Assembly: GCF_000332155.1 (NCBI RefSeq)
Contig: NZ_KB235904.1
Span: forward strand, 834,946-898,945
Length of the DNA: 64,000 nt
Direction: 5' to 3'
From: Kamptonema formosum PCC 6407
Lineage (GTDB): Bacteria; Cyanobacteriota; Cyanobacteriia; Cyanobacteriales; Microcoleaceae
Positions within the stretch are counted from its first letter, which is position 1, and the number at the start of each line of letters is the position of its first letter. A program made the translations under genes and the position numbers. Below, one piece after another: positions 1 to 8,216 of the stretch. The notes beneath the pieces are model-generated. The model had not been told where the DNA came from and did not search any database. It saw only the letters and a program-made list of their open reading frames with translations.

Positions 1-251
1 GAGCAACTTGGGCTCATCAAAATTCGTTTGAGACGTTTGTAGTGTTTGCGGCTGCGGCTTTCATGGCTTATACGACTGGTCAAAATTCCGATGAGGCTGG
101 TTGGGCGGCGCTGATTTTTGTGATAACGCGGCTATTATTTTCAGTTTTCTATATTCTGAATGTACCGCTGGCGCGATCGCTAATGTTTGGTATCGGTTCT
201 TTTTGTACTGGTACTTTATTTGTTCTCAGTTTGATAACTGTTAATGGTTAG
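1..251 (+). CDS. MAPEG family membrane protein, 3' part only
   Basis: The reading frame is open from base 3 to the stop at 249-251, so the gene starts upstream of the window. The visible end reads AHQNSFETFVVFAAAAFMAY followed by two further hydrophobic segments. The His-Gln-Asn...Glu pattern ahead of a membrane helix is the hallmark of MAPEG proteins (membrane-associated proteins in eicosanoid and glutathione metabolism), which in bacteria are small four-helix membrane proteins, mostly of unknown substrate. The GTG at 42 is an internal Val codon, not the start. A second, different MAPEG gene lies at 37260-37664. The family call is firm; the function is not. Confidence 0.75.
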   Translation, partial: ATWAHQNSFETFVVFAAAAFMAYTTGQNSDEAGWAALIFVITRLLFSVFYILNVPLARSLMFGIGSFCTGTLFVLSLITVNG

Positions 252-335
252 TGGTTAGTAGTTAGTGGTTAGTGGTGATTAGAAAAATGAAACTAACAGC
301 TAACAACTAACAACTAACAACTAACAACCAACACT
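243..335. repeat. Heptamer-type tandem repeat with inverted halves
   Basis: The spacer between the MAPEG gene and yajQ holds TTAGTGG/TTAGTAG units followed by the opposite-strand form CTAACAA/CTAACAG repeated several times. The two halves can pair into a long hairpin. This resembles the short tandemly repeated repetitive (STRR) sequences of filamentous cyanobacteria. Similar runs occur at 8872-8915 and 18723-18778. It could act as a transcript end for the upstream gene. Confidence 0.6.
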
Positions 336-349
336 AACAATTAGGATTT

Positions 350-841
350 ATGGCTTCTACATATTCATTTGATATTGTCAGCGACTTCGACAGACAAGAA
401 TTAGTAAATGCTGTTGACCAAACCGTGCGCGAAATCCAAAGTCGCTATGATTTAAAAGATACGAAAACGACTTTAGAATTGAAGGAAGAGTCGATTAATG
501 TGAATACAGATAGTGAATTCACTCTCGATGCTATTCATACTATTTTGCAAACAAAGGCAGCTAAAAGAAACCTTTCCCTGAAAATTTTTGATTATGGCAA
601 AGTAGAATCTGCTAGCGGTAGTCGGGTGCGACAAGAGATTAAGCTGAAAAAAGGAATTGCCCAGGAAATTGCCAAACAAATTAATAAGTTAATCCGCGAC
701 GAATTTAAAAAAGTTCAATCTTCAATTCAAGGAGATTCAGTGCGGGTTTCTGCTAAGTCTAAAGATGAGTTGCAATTGATTATTCAGCGCTTGAAGGAGG
801 AAGATTATCCGGTAGCGCTGCAATTTACTAACTATCGTTAG
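350..841 (+). CDS. yajQ: YajQ family nucleotide-binding protein
   Basis: The 163-residue product has the usual YajQ/UPF0234 length and matches the family end to end: N-terminal [20 protein letters not shown], the central [13 protein letters not shown] segment, and the ending [12 protein letters not shown]...[12 protein letters not shown]. Family members have two ferredoxin-like domains and have been shown to bind cyclic di-GMP in Xanthomonas and to bind nucleotides or RNA elsewhere. A cytoplasmic effector role in c-di-GMP signalling is therefore possible but not shown for cyanobacteria. The ATG at 350 follows a repeat-rich spacer and is the only plausible start. It is probably monocistronic, since 125 bases separate it from the next gene. 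Confidence 0.92.
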   Translation: MASTYSFDIVSDFDRQELVNAVDQTVREIQSRYDLKDTKTTLELKEESINVNTDSEFTLDAIHTILQTKAAKRNLSLKIFDYGKVESASGSRVRQEIKLKKGIAQEIAKQINKLIRDEFKKVQSSIQGDSVRVSAKSKDELQLIIQRLKEEDYPVALQFTNYR

Positions 842-966
842 GAAGACAGTTACTAGAAATTGTCGAAAATCCCATCACTATTACTATTAGTGTCAAAGCG
901 AGCAAACACAGTAGACAGTCACCTCATAACTATCAACCTTCAATTCTGGACGTAGTTGCTGTAATT

Positions 967-1986
967 ATGAAACTATCTAGTAAAAATCTTGAGGCTTCTC
1001 TTAATACTGTTTACGATGCCATTATTGTTGGCGGTGGTATGGGTGGATTATCCGCAGCAATCTATTTAGGTCGCTACGGGCTCAAATGTTTAGTAATAGA
1101 AAAAGGGAAAGGGCGATCCCTTTGGATGCAGGATTTGCGTAATTATTTAGGGCTAGATCCTCATACACCCGGTAGAGATATATTGAATCATGGAACTAAG
1201 CAAGCGTTAGACTGGGGCGCAGATCATCTTCGAGGTTATGTAGAAGAAGTAACCGATGAAGGAGAGACATTAGCGGTACGGGTAAAGGTAGGAAAAAAAG
1301 ATAGTATTTATCCTGTATTTCGGAGTAAATATCTAATCGCCGCATCGGGGATAATGGATAATTTACCTGAAGTTGAGGATATGCAGAATCTCTATAATTA
1401 TGCAGGTTATACACTTCACGTCTGCATGATTTGTGATGGTTTTGATATGTGGGATCGGAAAGCAGTTTTGATTGTTAATTCCGAATCTCAAATCAATGCA
1501 GCGTTTGTGTTGAATTGGTTTACTCCTTATATTTCGGTGCTAACTCATGGTTTATGTGAGGTTAGCGATACAATGAGAGAGAAGCTTGCGGATCATGGAT
1601 ATCCTTTATATGAGTCACCAATTGCTCGTTTTTTGGGTGAAAAACATCAAATGAGCGGTGTGGAATTAAAAGATGGTACGGTAGTTGAGGCGACGACTGG
1701 TTTAATTAGTATGGGTTCGGTTTACCATAACCATTATTTAAAGGGAATTGAGGGGTTAGAGTGGGATGGTGAGAATTTAGTTACTAATGAGATGGCGCAA
1801 ACTAGCCACAGTCGAATTTTTGCCCTTGGTGATTTGAAAAAGGGATTAAATCAGGTGTCAATTGCTGTTGCTGATGGTACTTTGGCGGCCACTCAAATTT
1901 GGCGTAATATTCGTCGCGCTAGTACACCTCGTAAGTGGGAAGAGAATCTTGTTAAGAGTGCGACAGAGGTTGAGACTCCTGTCTAA
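967..1986 (+). CDS. Thioredoxin-reductase-like flavoprotein, DDOR-like
   Basis: This 339-residue protein has the low-molecular-weight thioredoxin reductase fold. An FAD-binding glycine motif (VGGGMGG, 21-27) lies at the N-terminus, a redox CMIC pair followed by Asp-Gly is at Cys153/Cys156, and the second FAD motif IFALGDL is at 284-290. The stretch after the CxxC, where NADPH-dependent enzymes carry GGGDSA and an HRR-type motif, reads KAVLIVNSESQINAAF and has no such motif. Absence of the NADPH site with a retained CxxC fits the cyanobacterial diflavin-linked disulfide oxidoreductase (DDOR, Synechocystis Slr0600 type), in which a second FAD replaces NADPH. The alternative is a ferredoxin-dependent DTR-type reductase. 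The electron donor and thiol partner cannot be read from sequence. Confidence 0.7.
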   Translation: MKLSSKNLEASLNTVYDAIIVGGGMGGLSAAIYLGRYGLKCLVIEKGKGRSLWMQDLRNYLGLDPHTPGRDILNHGTKQALDWGADHLRGYVEEVTDEGETLAVRVKVGKKDSIYPVFRSKYLIAASGIMDNLPEVEDMQNLYNYAGYTLHVCMICDGFDMWDRKAVLIVNSESQINAAFVLNWFTPYISVLTHGLCEVSDTMREKLADHGYPLYESPIARFLGEKHQMSGVELKDGTVVEATTGLISMGSVYHNHYLKGIEGLEWDGENLVTNEMAQTSHSRIFALGDLKKGLNQVSIAVADGTLAATQIWRNIRRASTPRKWEENLVKSATEVETPV

Positions 1987-2085
1987 TAGCTAAAGTCCTC
2001 TTAAGAGGATTAAGAACCTTATAGGAATGCTAGTTTTTAGACTTAAAATGAAGTTAAATAGGAAAAATCACTGACTTATTTTTAT

Positions 2086-2430
2086 ATGGTCAAATTACCC
2101 CCAGAACGTCGAGCGATTATTTGGGACTTGAAACAACGACTATTAGATATTGTGGATGAAGCTAAGGCTACTGAGTTAGACTTATTGGAGCGTTTTGGAG
2201 AAACGGAGAGGACTTTAGGTGTATTGGATCAACTGACTGAAATTGCCGAGCAAGCGAAAGAACGATTTTCTCAACTGTCTATCTTACAAATACGGATTGC
2301 AGAATCACAACCAAGGGCTACTCCCGATCTGTTAAGATTGTTGGATGATAGGATTGTGATTATCTCAGACCGGGTTCCGGCTTTGGAACGTAGTACACAA
2401 GAAATTAAAGCTGATTGGAATTTATTATGA
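2086..2430 (+). CDS. Small alpha-helical protein of unknown function
   Basis: I do not recognise this 114-residue protein. It is rich in Leu, Glu, Arg and Ala, lacks Cys, signal peptide and membrane segments, and looks all-helical with possible coiled-coil stretches (residues 8-60 and 75-112). Its stop overlaps the start codon of the next small gene (ATGA at 2427-2430), so the two are almost certainly translationally coupled and work together. A structural or partner-binding role is likely. Confidence 0.6.
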   Translation: MVKLPPERRAIIWDLKQRLLDIVDEAKATELDLLERFGETERTLGVLDQLTEIAEQAKERFSQLSILQIRIAESQPRATPDLLRLLDDRIVIISDRVPALERSTQEIKADWNLL

Positions 2431-2600
2431 ATGAAGCACCTTTTTTGCCCGATCCCGAACAGGTAAAGCAGACTCTGACGAAGGCGCATCGTGCTTGTCA
2501 GGATATGGAGTTAGCAGGTTTGGAGTTACAAGAGGTAATTGAAATGTTAGAACGTAATATTAGAGAACAACGTCTTAAGCGATTAAAGCAGGTTTCTTAG
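2427..2600 (+). CDS. Small helical protein coupled to the preceding gene
   Basis: The 57-residue product begins MNEAPFLPDPEQVKQTL and ends in a basic helix (QRLKRLKQVS). I chose the ATG at 2427 rather than the in-frame TTG at 2415 because ATG gives the classical 4-base ATGA overlap with the upstream stop. It is predicted fully helical with a coiled-coil heptad pattern in the second half. No known family was recognised. It is probably a partner subunit of the 114-residue protein. Confidence 0.55.
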   Translation: MNEAPFLPDPEQVKQTLTKAHRACQDMELAGLELQEVIEMLERNIREQRLKRLKQVS

Positions 2601-2684
2601 GTGGAAAAAGAGAGGTAAAAAGCTTAGGCGAAGCCAGCGAGCCGGATCGCTCTTTTTATCCGACAAGGGCGATCGCGTGGAGTG

Positions 2685-2749
2685 AGAAACCGGGTTTTTG
2701 CACAAGATATTGGTGTATAGGCTCATGCGATCTGAAAAACCCGGTTTCT
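2685..2749. repeat. Perfect 15-bp inverted repeat, palindromic spacer element
   Basis: The arms AGAAACCGGGTTTTT (2685-2699) and AAAAACCCGGTTTCT (2735-2749) are perfect reverse complements separated by 35 bases. The element lies in the non-coding spacer before the DUF433 gene. Just downstream, 2766-2797 carries a second motif (GGCGATGCCTTCGGCTGGCG) that recurs in altered form at 29339-29370. Both look like dispersed palindromic repeats. Confidence 0.65.
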
Positions 2750-2854
2750 ATTTGTTTGGGTAAAGGGCGATGCCTTCGGCTGGCGCAAGCCTACGCTTAG
2801 AGATGATTTGGGATAAACTAATATAGATGCCAAATTGAATCTTGAGGAAATTCT

Positions 2855-3193
2855 ATGACACCAGTAGTCATTGCAGAGCATATTGAAATTACTCCCGGAG
2901 TGTGCGGCGGTAAACCGCGCATTGCTGGACATCGAATTAGAGTTCAAGATGTTGTAGTCTGGCACGAACAGATGGGAATGTCCCCTGATGAAATTGTGTC
3001 GCGGTATCCTACAATCGCTTTAGCGGATGTGTATGCAGCTTTGGCTTATTACCACGATAATCTTGAGGAAATTCGACAACAAATGCAAGAAAGTGAAGCT
3101 TTTGTGCAAGAATTGCAAGCCAAAATTCCTTCCAAGGTGCAGCAGAAATTAAGAGGACAGAATCTTGGAAAAGATCCAGTTTCATTTGGATGA
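2855..3193 (+). CDS. DUF433 antitoxin-like protein (orphan)
   Basis: The 112-residue protein carries a DUF433 domain. The N-terminal ITPGVCGGKPRIAGHRIRV and WHEQMGMSPDEIVSRYPTI are the family signature, a winged helix-turn-helix-like DNA-binding fold often encoded just upstream of a DUF5615 PIN-like nuclease as a toxin-antitoxin pair. Here it is followed after an overlap by the first 19 codons of such a partner, which is then cut off (3165-3221). The C-terminal helical tail (residues 65-112) would normally contact the toxin. The antitoxin thus appears orphaned. An unrelated toxin partner elsewhere cannot be excluded. Confidence 0.8.
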   Translation: MTPVVIAEHIEITPGVCGGKPRIAGHRIRVQDVVVWHEQMGMSPDEIVSRYPTIALADVYAALAYYHDNLEEIRQQMQESEAFVQELQAKIPSKVQQKLRGQNLGKDPVSFG

Positions 3194-3221
3194 ACAAGTC
3201 GAATTGGCGATCGCAGAAGCT
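3165..3221 (+). pseudogene. 5' stub of a DUF5615 PIN-like toxin gene
   Basis: A TTG start at 3165, preceded by a purine-rich AAGAGGACAG, overlaps the end of the DUF433 gene. It opens LEKIQFHLDEQVELAIAEA, which matches the very N-terminus of DUF5615 proteins (typically M-K-I-RFHLDEHV-x-x-A-I-A) including the first acidic catalytic Asp. After Ala19 the sequence changes to IS1-family material and the frame ends. This is a toxin gene destroyed by transposon-associated rearrangement. Confidence 0.6.
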
Positions 3222-3591
3222 TTATATAATCTGATCTCCATCGGGAATAAACTTAGGGTAAACTTTCCATCCATCTGTCACATAAAAATGGCATTTCCAT
3301 TTATTAACAATCTCCCATAGTGGTTCAAAGGTTCTGGCACTATGGTCGCCTAAAACCCATCCTAGAATACCTGGTTGAAATTGACATACATTTTGAGACA
3401 TTCACGTTTCACATCTTCAGAATAACCTTTATGAGGTTGATAGCCATCTATAAATTGTCTGCCACAACCGACACAAATATAATTCTGTTTACCTTTTTTA
3501 TGACCATTTTTATTAACATGAGTTGACTGACATTCAGGACATTGCATAAGCTCTGCGTTTTGTGAAGTGTTATTTTTTGGCGATCGCACTC
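3222..3591 (-). pseudogene. IS1-family transposase remnant with internal deletion
   Basis: The minus strand from ATG 3547 reads MQCPECQSTHVNKNGHKKGK and ends in EDVKRECLKMYVN. This is the zinc-finger/HTH amino half of cyanobacterial IS1 transposases, with CxxC and CxxC pairs. Near 3375 the frame shifts by one, and the translation continues as QPGILGWVLGDHSA...WKVYPKFIPDGDQ, the DDE-core part that normally lies about 100 codons further on. The middle of the gene is therefore deleted, and the carboxy end is also missing at the junction with the toxin stub. The element cannot encode a working enzyme. The short GGTATGATGATTTGAG at its 5' side may be the old IS1 end. Confidence 0.75.
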
Positions 3592-3838
3592 TCAAATCAT
3601 CATACCCCAATTCACCAACGCCACTTCTTGTTGTGTTTCATCAGTGTAAAATTCTGCTTCATCTTCAGCTTTTTGCTCTTCTTCGCTGCCGTTAACTGCG
3701 GAAGTTTCCTCCGTACTGCCATCGCTTATATTAGAGGGATTTTCAACAGGTCTTTCTGTGGTTAAATTATCCCCTGTAGCCGTTTCTGTTGGAGCGGTGA
3801 TTATGCTATTTTCGGCTAATGGAGTTTCTATTATTGTC
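3592..3838 (-). pseudogene. 3' fragment of the PPC-domain protein gene, cut off by IS
   Basis: On the minus strand an open frame runs from 3838 to a TGA at 3592-3594 with the same Thr/Glu/Asn/Ser-rich composition as the gene at 5090-6283 (for example ETPLAENSIITAPTETATG). Removing the element 3839-5114 and one 9-bp target copy joins the two parts exactly in frame (...EEETII|ETPLAEN...), so this is the displaced carboxy end of that protein. The final residues (NWGMMI) may derive from the neighbouring IS1 end. Confidence 0.75.
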
Positions 3839-5114
3839 CTGGGGGGGTGACAATGTGCCTGAAAGCAAGGTGGAGTAAAGATTTAGCCCACTTATGCTAA
3901 AAAAAGATAGGTAGCTTTTTTGTTACACGCTTACCTATCCAAAAACATAATGTTACCTTCATTTTATCAGACCCACTTACAAAAACAACTCACACAGGCT
4001 CAGTTTGTTCTGCTAACAATCTTACTGAATCTGCTACAATCCGAGAAACAGGTGAGATTAGAGAGACTCGCACGGATATTTCCCTATCCAATTACAACGG
4101 AAAGTCGCCGTCGCAAGCTACAAAGATTTCTGGACTTGCCTCAATTAGCGCTCGCGGATATCTGGTTCCCTTTGATTGCTTATTGGTTAACAACTTATTG
4201 CTCGGTCGGACAAACTTTATCAATTGCTATTGATCGCAGCCAATGGGGCTGCATCAATCTGTTTACGATCGCCCTAATCTGGCGGAAAAGGGCCATTCCA
4301 TTATACTGGTGCTTGTTACCCAAGTTAGGAAACAGTAACCTGCAAGAACAAACCCTCGCTCTACAAGAAGTTTTACCCTTACTTAAAAACTATAAAGTTA
4401 TCGTTTTAGGAGATCGTGAATTTTGTTCAGTAGATTTGGGAAACTGGCTCAAGACAAAGGGTGTGTCTTTTTGTTTAAGGCTGAAAAAGAATCATTGTAT
4501 AGAAACAGAAAGCTTAATCTGGCAACGCTTAGAGCAATTAAAAATAGTACCAGGAACTGCGTTATACTTTCAGGGAGTAAGGGTCAGAAAAACCCGACCC
4601 GTAATAGGATTTGATATCGCCTGTAAATGGAAACGCGACTATGGGGGAATCCAAGTAAAAGAGGCCTGGTTTATTTTGACAGATTTGGGCTCATTGCCAG
4701 TGGCGATCGCGGCTTATAAAAAACGGATGGGAATAGAAGAGATGTTTCGAGATTGCAAAACAGGAGGATATAATTTAGAAGGGAGTGGCTTAAGGGGAGA
4801 GCGATTCATTAAAATAATTTTGTTGATGGCGATCGCATACACTTCAAGTATATTTCAAGGGACTGAGATTCAGAAAAAGCATCTGCAAAAATATGTATCT
4901 CGCCAGAAAGACCCGCGTCAAAAATACTATAGAAGGAGTATATTTGGGAGCGGTCAGGATGGAGAAAAATAGGTGAATTATCTCGATCGCTACGACTTAG
5001 AAGTTCAAGAGTAAACGCAAGTTAACTAGAAATAAACGTCGATTCTATCAGCAGGGCATACGAGCTGCAACCCTGATACGCTCTGACTCCTAGCACTCTT
5101 TGTCACCCTCCCAG
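3839..5114 (+). mobile_element. IS4-family insertion sequence with 9-bp target duplications
   Basis: The ends are imperfect inverted repeats: left CTGGGGGGGTGACAATG (3839 on) and right, read inward on the minus strand, CTGGGAGGGTGACAAAG (from 5114). Both start with CT as in IS10/IS50. Immediately outside lies the same 9-bp sequence ATTATTGTC (3830-3838 and 5115-5123), a target-site duplication. The element is 1276 bp and contains one transposase gene. Intact duplications and clean ends point to a fairly recent single insertion. Confidence 0.88.
3950..4972 (+). CDS. IS4-family DDE transposase, probably truncated at the C-terminus
   Basis: The product has the IS4 catalytic triad: Asp in AIDRSQW, Asp in VLGDREFCS, and Glu in the signature Y-(2)-R-(3)-E-(6)-K (YKKRMGIEEMFRDCK). 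I chose ATG 3950 (MLPSFYQTHLQ) because it matches relatives; the TTG at 3920 would add ten unlikely residues. The frame stops at TAG 4970-4972, yet related-looking coding continues: NYLDRYDLEVQ in the same frame, then KLTRNKRRFYQQGIRAATLI in another frame ending at 5093. A nonsense change plus a frameshift have thus removed roughly the last 40 residues. The catalytic core is intact, so activity is uncertain. Confidence 0.85.
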   Translation: MLPSFYQTHLQKQLTQAQFVLLTILLNLLQSEKQVRLERLARIFPYPITTESRRRKLQRFLDLPQLALADIWFPLIAYWLTTYCSVGQTLSIAIDRSQWGCINLFTIALIWRKRAIPLYWCLLPKLGNSNLQEQTLALQEVLPLLKNYKVIVLGDREFCSVDLGNWLKTKGVSFCLRLKKNHCIETESLIWQRLEQLKIVPGTALYFQGVRVRKTRPVIGFDIACKWKRDYGGIQVKEAWFILTDLGSLPVAIAAYKKRMGIEEMFRDCKTGGYNLEGSGLRGERFIKIILLMAIAYTSSIFQGTEIQKKHLQKYVSRQKDPRQKYYRRSIFGSGQDGEK

Positions 5115-6283
5115 ATTATTGTCTCTTCTTCGACTAATACATCTTGGTTTTCATCGGGTGGACTTATCGTTGCACTCGAATCATTATTCGTAGAATTACT
5201 GGAACTCTCTTCGGGGTTTTCCTTGGCAACACTTTCTGTCAAATCATTGCTATTTGTCTCATTCGGTTCTACGGAGTTAGTTACTTGATTGGATATTATC
5301 TCCTCCTCAATTTCCGAACCAATTTCTAAAGCTATTGTTTCCCCTGTAAGTGGGTCTATAGTCTCTTTCTGATTAATTTCCCCATTGCCAATCTCTGTAC
5401 TTTCAGCGTTATTTGTTATTGCATCATCAACAGAAGTGCTGATAGTGGTTTCTTGGGAGTGAGTTGTTTCTGAAGTGATTACTGAGTCATCCGAGTTAGT
5501 GGTTTCTGAAGTGATTTCTAAGTCATCCGAGTTAGTTGTCTCTGAAGTAATTTCTAATTCATCTGGGTTAGTTGATTCATGGGAATCTGTGGTAGAAACT
5601 TCGGCTAAATCATCTGCGGTTTCACTTTCTGAAATAATTGATTGTTCAGAAGTGCTTTCTGTTTCTGGAGTTGTTAATATATTTGAGGATTCTTCTGGAG
5701 TAGCTAAGCTTTCTCCCAAGTTTTTTTCAGTCTCTGATGTTATCCCTAATTCGGAATCTGTCTCAGTAAATTCCTCAGTAGAATTAGTTTCGTCTGTTGT
5801 TCCTGTCAGAGTATTACTTGGCGATATTGTATCTTGATTCTCCACAGCATCACCTGTAATTAAATCTGGAGAATCAGTCGATGTTTCTGAAGAATTGTTT
5901 GATATAATTTTTGTTGACGGTTCGTAATCACTACCTGTGAGAGGGTCTACGATGGCTTTCTCACTGCTGGCAACTTCCTCTAATATCAGGCTCAGACTAT
6001 AATTAATGTTATCCTCTGCTGAGATTACCAGTAGAGAATACTCCCCCGCACCTAAATCGCTGAAATTTATTTCCTCTGGAATTGTCCCCGTTAAAGATGA
6101 ACTGCGAAGTACAGTACCATTGCTACTTTGAAGTTGCAAATCGGCATTACCAGTTAAGCCGTCAAGGATAGCTTTGAAGTTTCCTGTCTGGTTGACGCTG
6201 AAGTTGAGGGTGTCAGGGTAGGCTGTCCCTACTTGTCCTGTATATGTTTTGCTACCACTGACTAAACCTAGATTATTAGGCAT
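5090..6283 (-). pseudogene. PPC-domain, Thr/Ser/Glu-rich protein, interrupted by IS
   Basis: Residues 1-105 form a beta-rich domain resembling the bacterial pre-peptidase C-terminal (PPC) domain (TLNFSVNQTGNFKAILDGL, LQLQSSNGTVL, GAGEYSLLVISAE). The rest is low-complexity acidic sequence dominated by Thr, Ser, Glu, Asn and Asp, with near-repeats of ITSETTNSDD around residues 240-275. No signal peptide is visible; such proteins are often exported by type I systems or are surface-attached. The last residues before the stop are encoded by the IS end; the true carboxy part is at 3592-3838. The shortened protein may still be made. The function is unknown. Confidence 0.65.
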
Positions 6284-6658
6284 GATGCACTTCTCCTGAC
6301 CTTACTACGCAACTATTTATCTATCTGTAGGTCTGTCAGGGTGAAAATGCTGTTTTTACGCCAAATCGGAAAATTGTTACAAAAGTTTACCTTATCTCCT
6401 ATTTTGCCAGTATCATATCTAGGCTATACCCTACCTAACCCCCGAACCACCTCTCCCTGCCCTCTCCTTTTAGGAGAGGGAAAAGGAATAAATTTGCTAT
6501 TGGGAAAGGGGAGTAATTAATACTATTAAACTCACAGAGATTTAATATTAAGAATTCTTCTCCCCTCTCCATGCGGTCGAGGGGTTGGGGGAGAGGTCAA
6601 ACGATTTTTTGGGCAGAATGAAACAGCCCTACTTTTTAAGGGGGGTTAGACAGAGTAA
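6284..6658. repeat. Spacer with GC-rich palindromic repeat (no gene)
   Basis: No coding sequence is seen in this 375-base spacer. A perfect 8-bp hairpin (CCCTCTCC 6460-6467 / GGAGAGGG 6473-6480) lies inside a wider structure bounded by ACCTCTCCC (6449-6457) and GGGAGAGGT (6589-6597). Such CCCTCTCC/GGAGAGGG blocks are dispersed repeats in many cyanobacterial genomes, perhaps MITE-like. The hairpin could also terminate transcription from hemL, which ends at 6659 on the minus strand. Confidence 0.5.
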
Positions 6659-7957
6659 TTACAAACTTGCCATCACTTCACGGGCCGCCGCCAAAGTCCG
6701 GTCAATATCCTCATCGGAGTGAGCAACAGAAGTAAATCCAGCCTCAAATTGCGAAGGAGCAAGATAAATTCCTCGCTCTAACATTCCGCGATGAAAACGG
6801 CTAAATTTACTCAAATCAGACTTTTTAGCATCTTCATAATTGTGAACTGGGCCGCCAGTAAAAAATAAGCCAAACATTCCGCTAATTTGGCCGCCGCAAG
6901 CAGCAATACCAGTTTCCTTAGCAATTTTCAGCAATCCTTCTGACAACTTTTTTGTCACCTTATCTAACTGCTCGTAAGTCCCTGGTTTTTGCAGCAATTC
7001 CAAAGTCTTAATCCCAGCAGTCATTGCCAAAGGATTACCCGAAAGCGTTCCCGCTTGATACATCGGCCCGGAAGGAGCGACCATTGCCATAATGTCCTTA
7101 CGACCACCGTAAGCACCCACTGGTAAACCGCCACCGATGATTTTACCTAAAGTTGTCAAGTCGGGAGTAACGCCGAATTTTTGCTGAGCTCCGCCGTAAG
7201 CAATGCGAAAACCGGTCATCACTTCGTCAAATACTAACAGTGCTTTGTTTTCCTTAGTAATCTCTCGCAAGCCTTCCAAAAAGCCGGCATCCGGTACAAT
7301 AAATCCGGCATTACCGACAACTGGTTCTAAAATTACCCCTGCTATCTCACCGGGATTTGCGGCAAAAAGTGCCTTAACAGCTTCCAAGTCATTATAAGGA
7401 GCATTGAGAGTGTTGCTCGTGACTGATTTGGGCACGCCAGGGGAGTCGGGTAAACCCAGGGTGGCTACGCCAGAACCGGCTTTCACCAAGAACATATCGG
7501 CGTGGCCGTGATAGCAACCTTCAAATTTAATGATTTTATCGCGTCCGGTAAAAGCTCTCATTAGGCGGGAAACGGCCATGCAAGCTTCTGTCCCAGAGTT
7601 GACAAAACGCACCATTTCAATGCTGGGAACGGCATCAATTACCATTTCCGCTAGCACGTTTTCCAAAGCACAGGGAGCTCCGAAACTGGTGCCTTTTTCT
7701 AGGGAGTCGCGTAGGGCGTTGATGACTTCGGGGTGGGCGTGGCCGCAGATGGCGGGGCCCCAAGTACCTACGTAGTCGATGTATTGGTTGCCATCGACAT
7801 CCCAGATATAGGCTCCTTTGACTTTATCAAAGACGATGGGTTGTCCGCCTACTGATTTGAAGGCGCGTACTGGGGAACTAACGCCTCCGGGCATTAATTT
7901 CTGGGCGGCGGCAAAAATTTCTTCGGATTTGGTAGTTTTCAAGGTTGTGGAAACCAA
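6659..7957 (-). CDS. hemL: Glutamate-1-semialdehyde 2,1-aminomutase
   Basis: HemL converts glutamate-1-semialdehyde into 5-aminolevulinate, the last step of the C5 route that feeds haem, chlorophyll and bilin synthesis. The 432-residue length is normal. Class III aminotransferase landmarks are present: [20 protein letters not shown] for phosphate contact, [12 protein letters not shown] with the PLP-binding Asp, and the PLP-lysine at about Lys272 in [18 protein letters not shown]. The start [15 protein letters not shown] is typical of cyanobacterial HemL. It stands alone, divergent from hisIE with a 259-base spacer. Cytoplasmic and expected to be essential. Confidence 0.97.
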   Translation of the reverse strand: MVSTTLKTTKSEEIFAAAQKLMPGGVSSPVRAFKSVGGQPIVFDKVKGAYIWDVDGNQYIDYVGTWGPAICGHAHPEVINALRDSLEKGTSFGAPCALENVLAEMVIDAVPSIEMVRFVNSGTEACMAVSRLMRAFTGRDKIIKFEGCYHGHADMFLVKAGSGVATLGLPDSPGVPKSVTSNTLNAPYNDLEAVKALFAANPGEIAGVILEPVVGNAGFIVPDAGFLEGLREITKENKALLVFDEVMTGFRIAYGGAQQKFGVTPDLTTLGKIIGGGLPVGAYGGRKDIMAMVAPSGPMYQAGTLSGNPLAMTAGIKTLELLQKPGTYEQLDKVTKKLSEGLLKIAKETGIAACGGQISGMFGLFFTGGPVHNYEDAKKSDLSKFSRFHRGMLERGIYLAPSQFEAGFTSVAHSDEDIDRTLAAAREVMASL

Positions 7958-8216
7958 TGTTTTCTCCTTAATGAAAGTTTCTTGTTGCTAGAATGCTTAA
8001 ATACAGGCTTGAAGACAGGCGTGAGAATGGATGAGAGAAAAACTATATTAGTCGATCTTCTCGTAGAAGCCAATCGCTGACAATCCCTAGCTTTACTTTT
8101 TGCTACTTTAGGTCAGGCGGGTACGCTTTCAACCTCGAAGGAGTATTCCGGGGGAGTGAAGGGGGAAGGTAGATGATATTGTAGAAAGTCAGCCCTCACT
8201 TTTGAAGCCTCAAATT

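Noticed and set aside
5475-5837. Ser/Val-rich plus-strand frame
   Set aside because: It is the reverse of the Thr/Ser/Glu-rich protein and only mirrors its repeats.
8202-8216. TTG start for hisIE
   Set aside because: ATG 8217 gives the family-like N-terminus; the five extra residues have no support.
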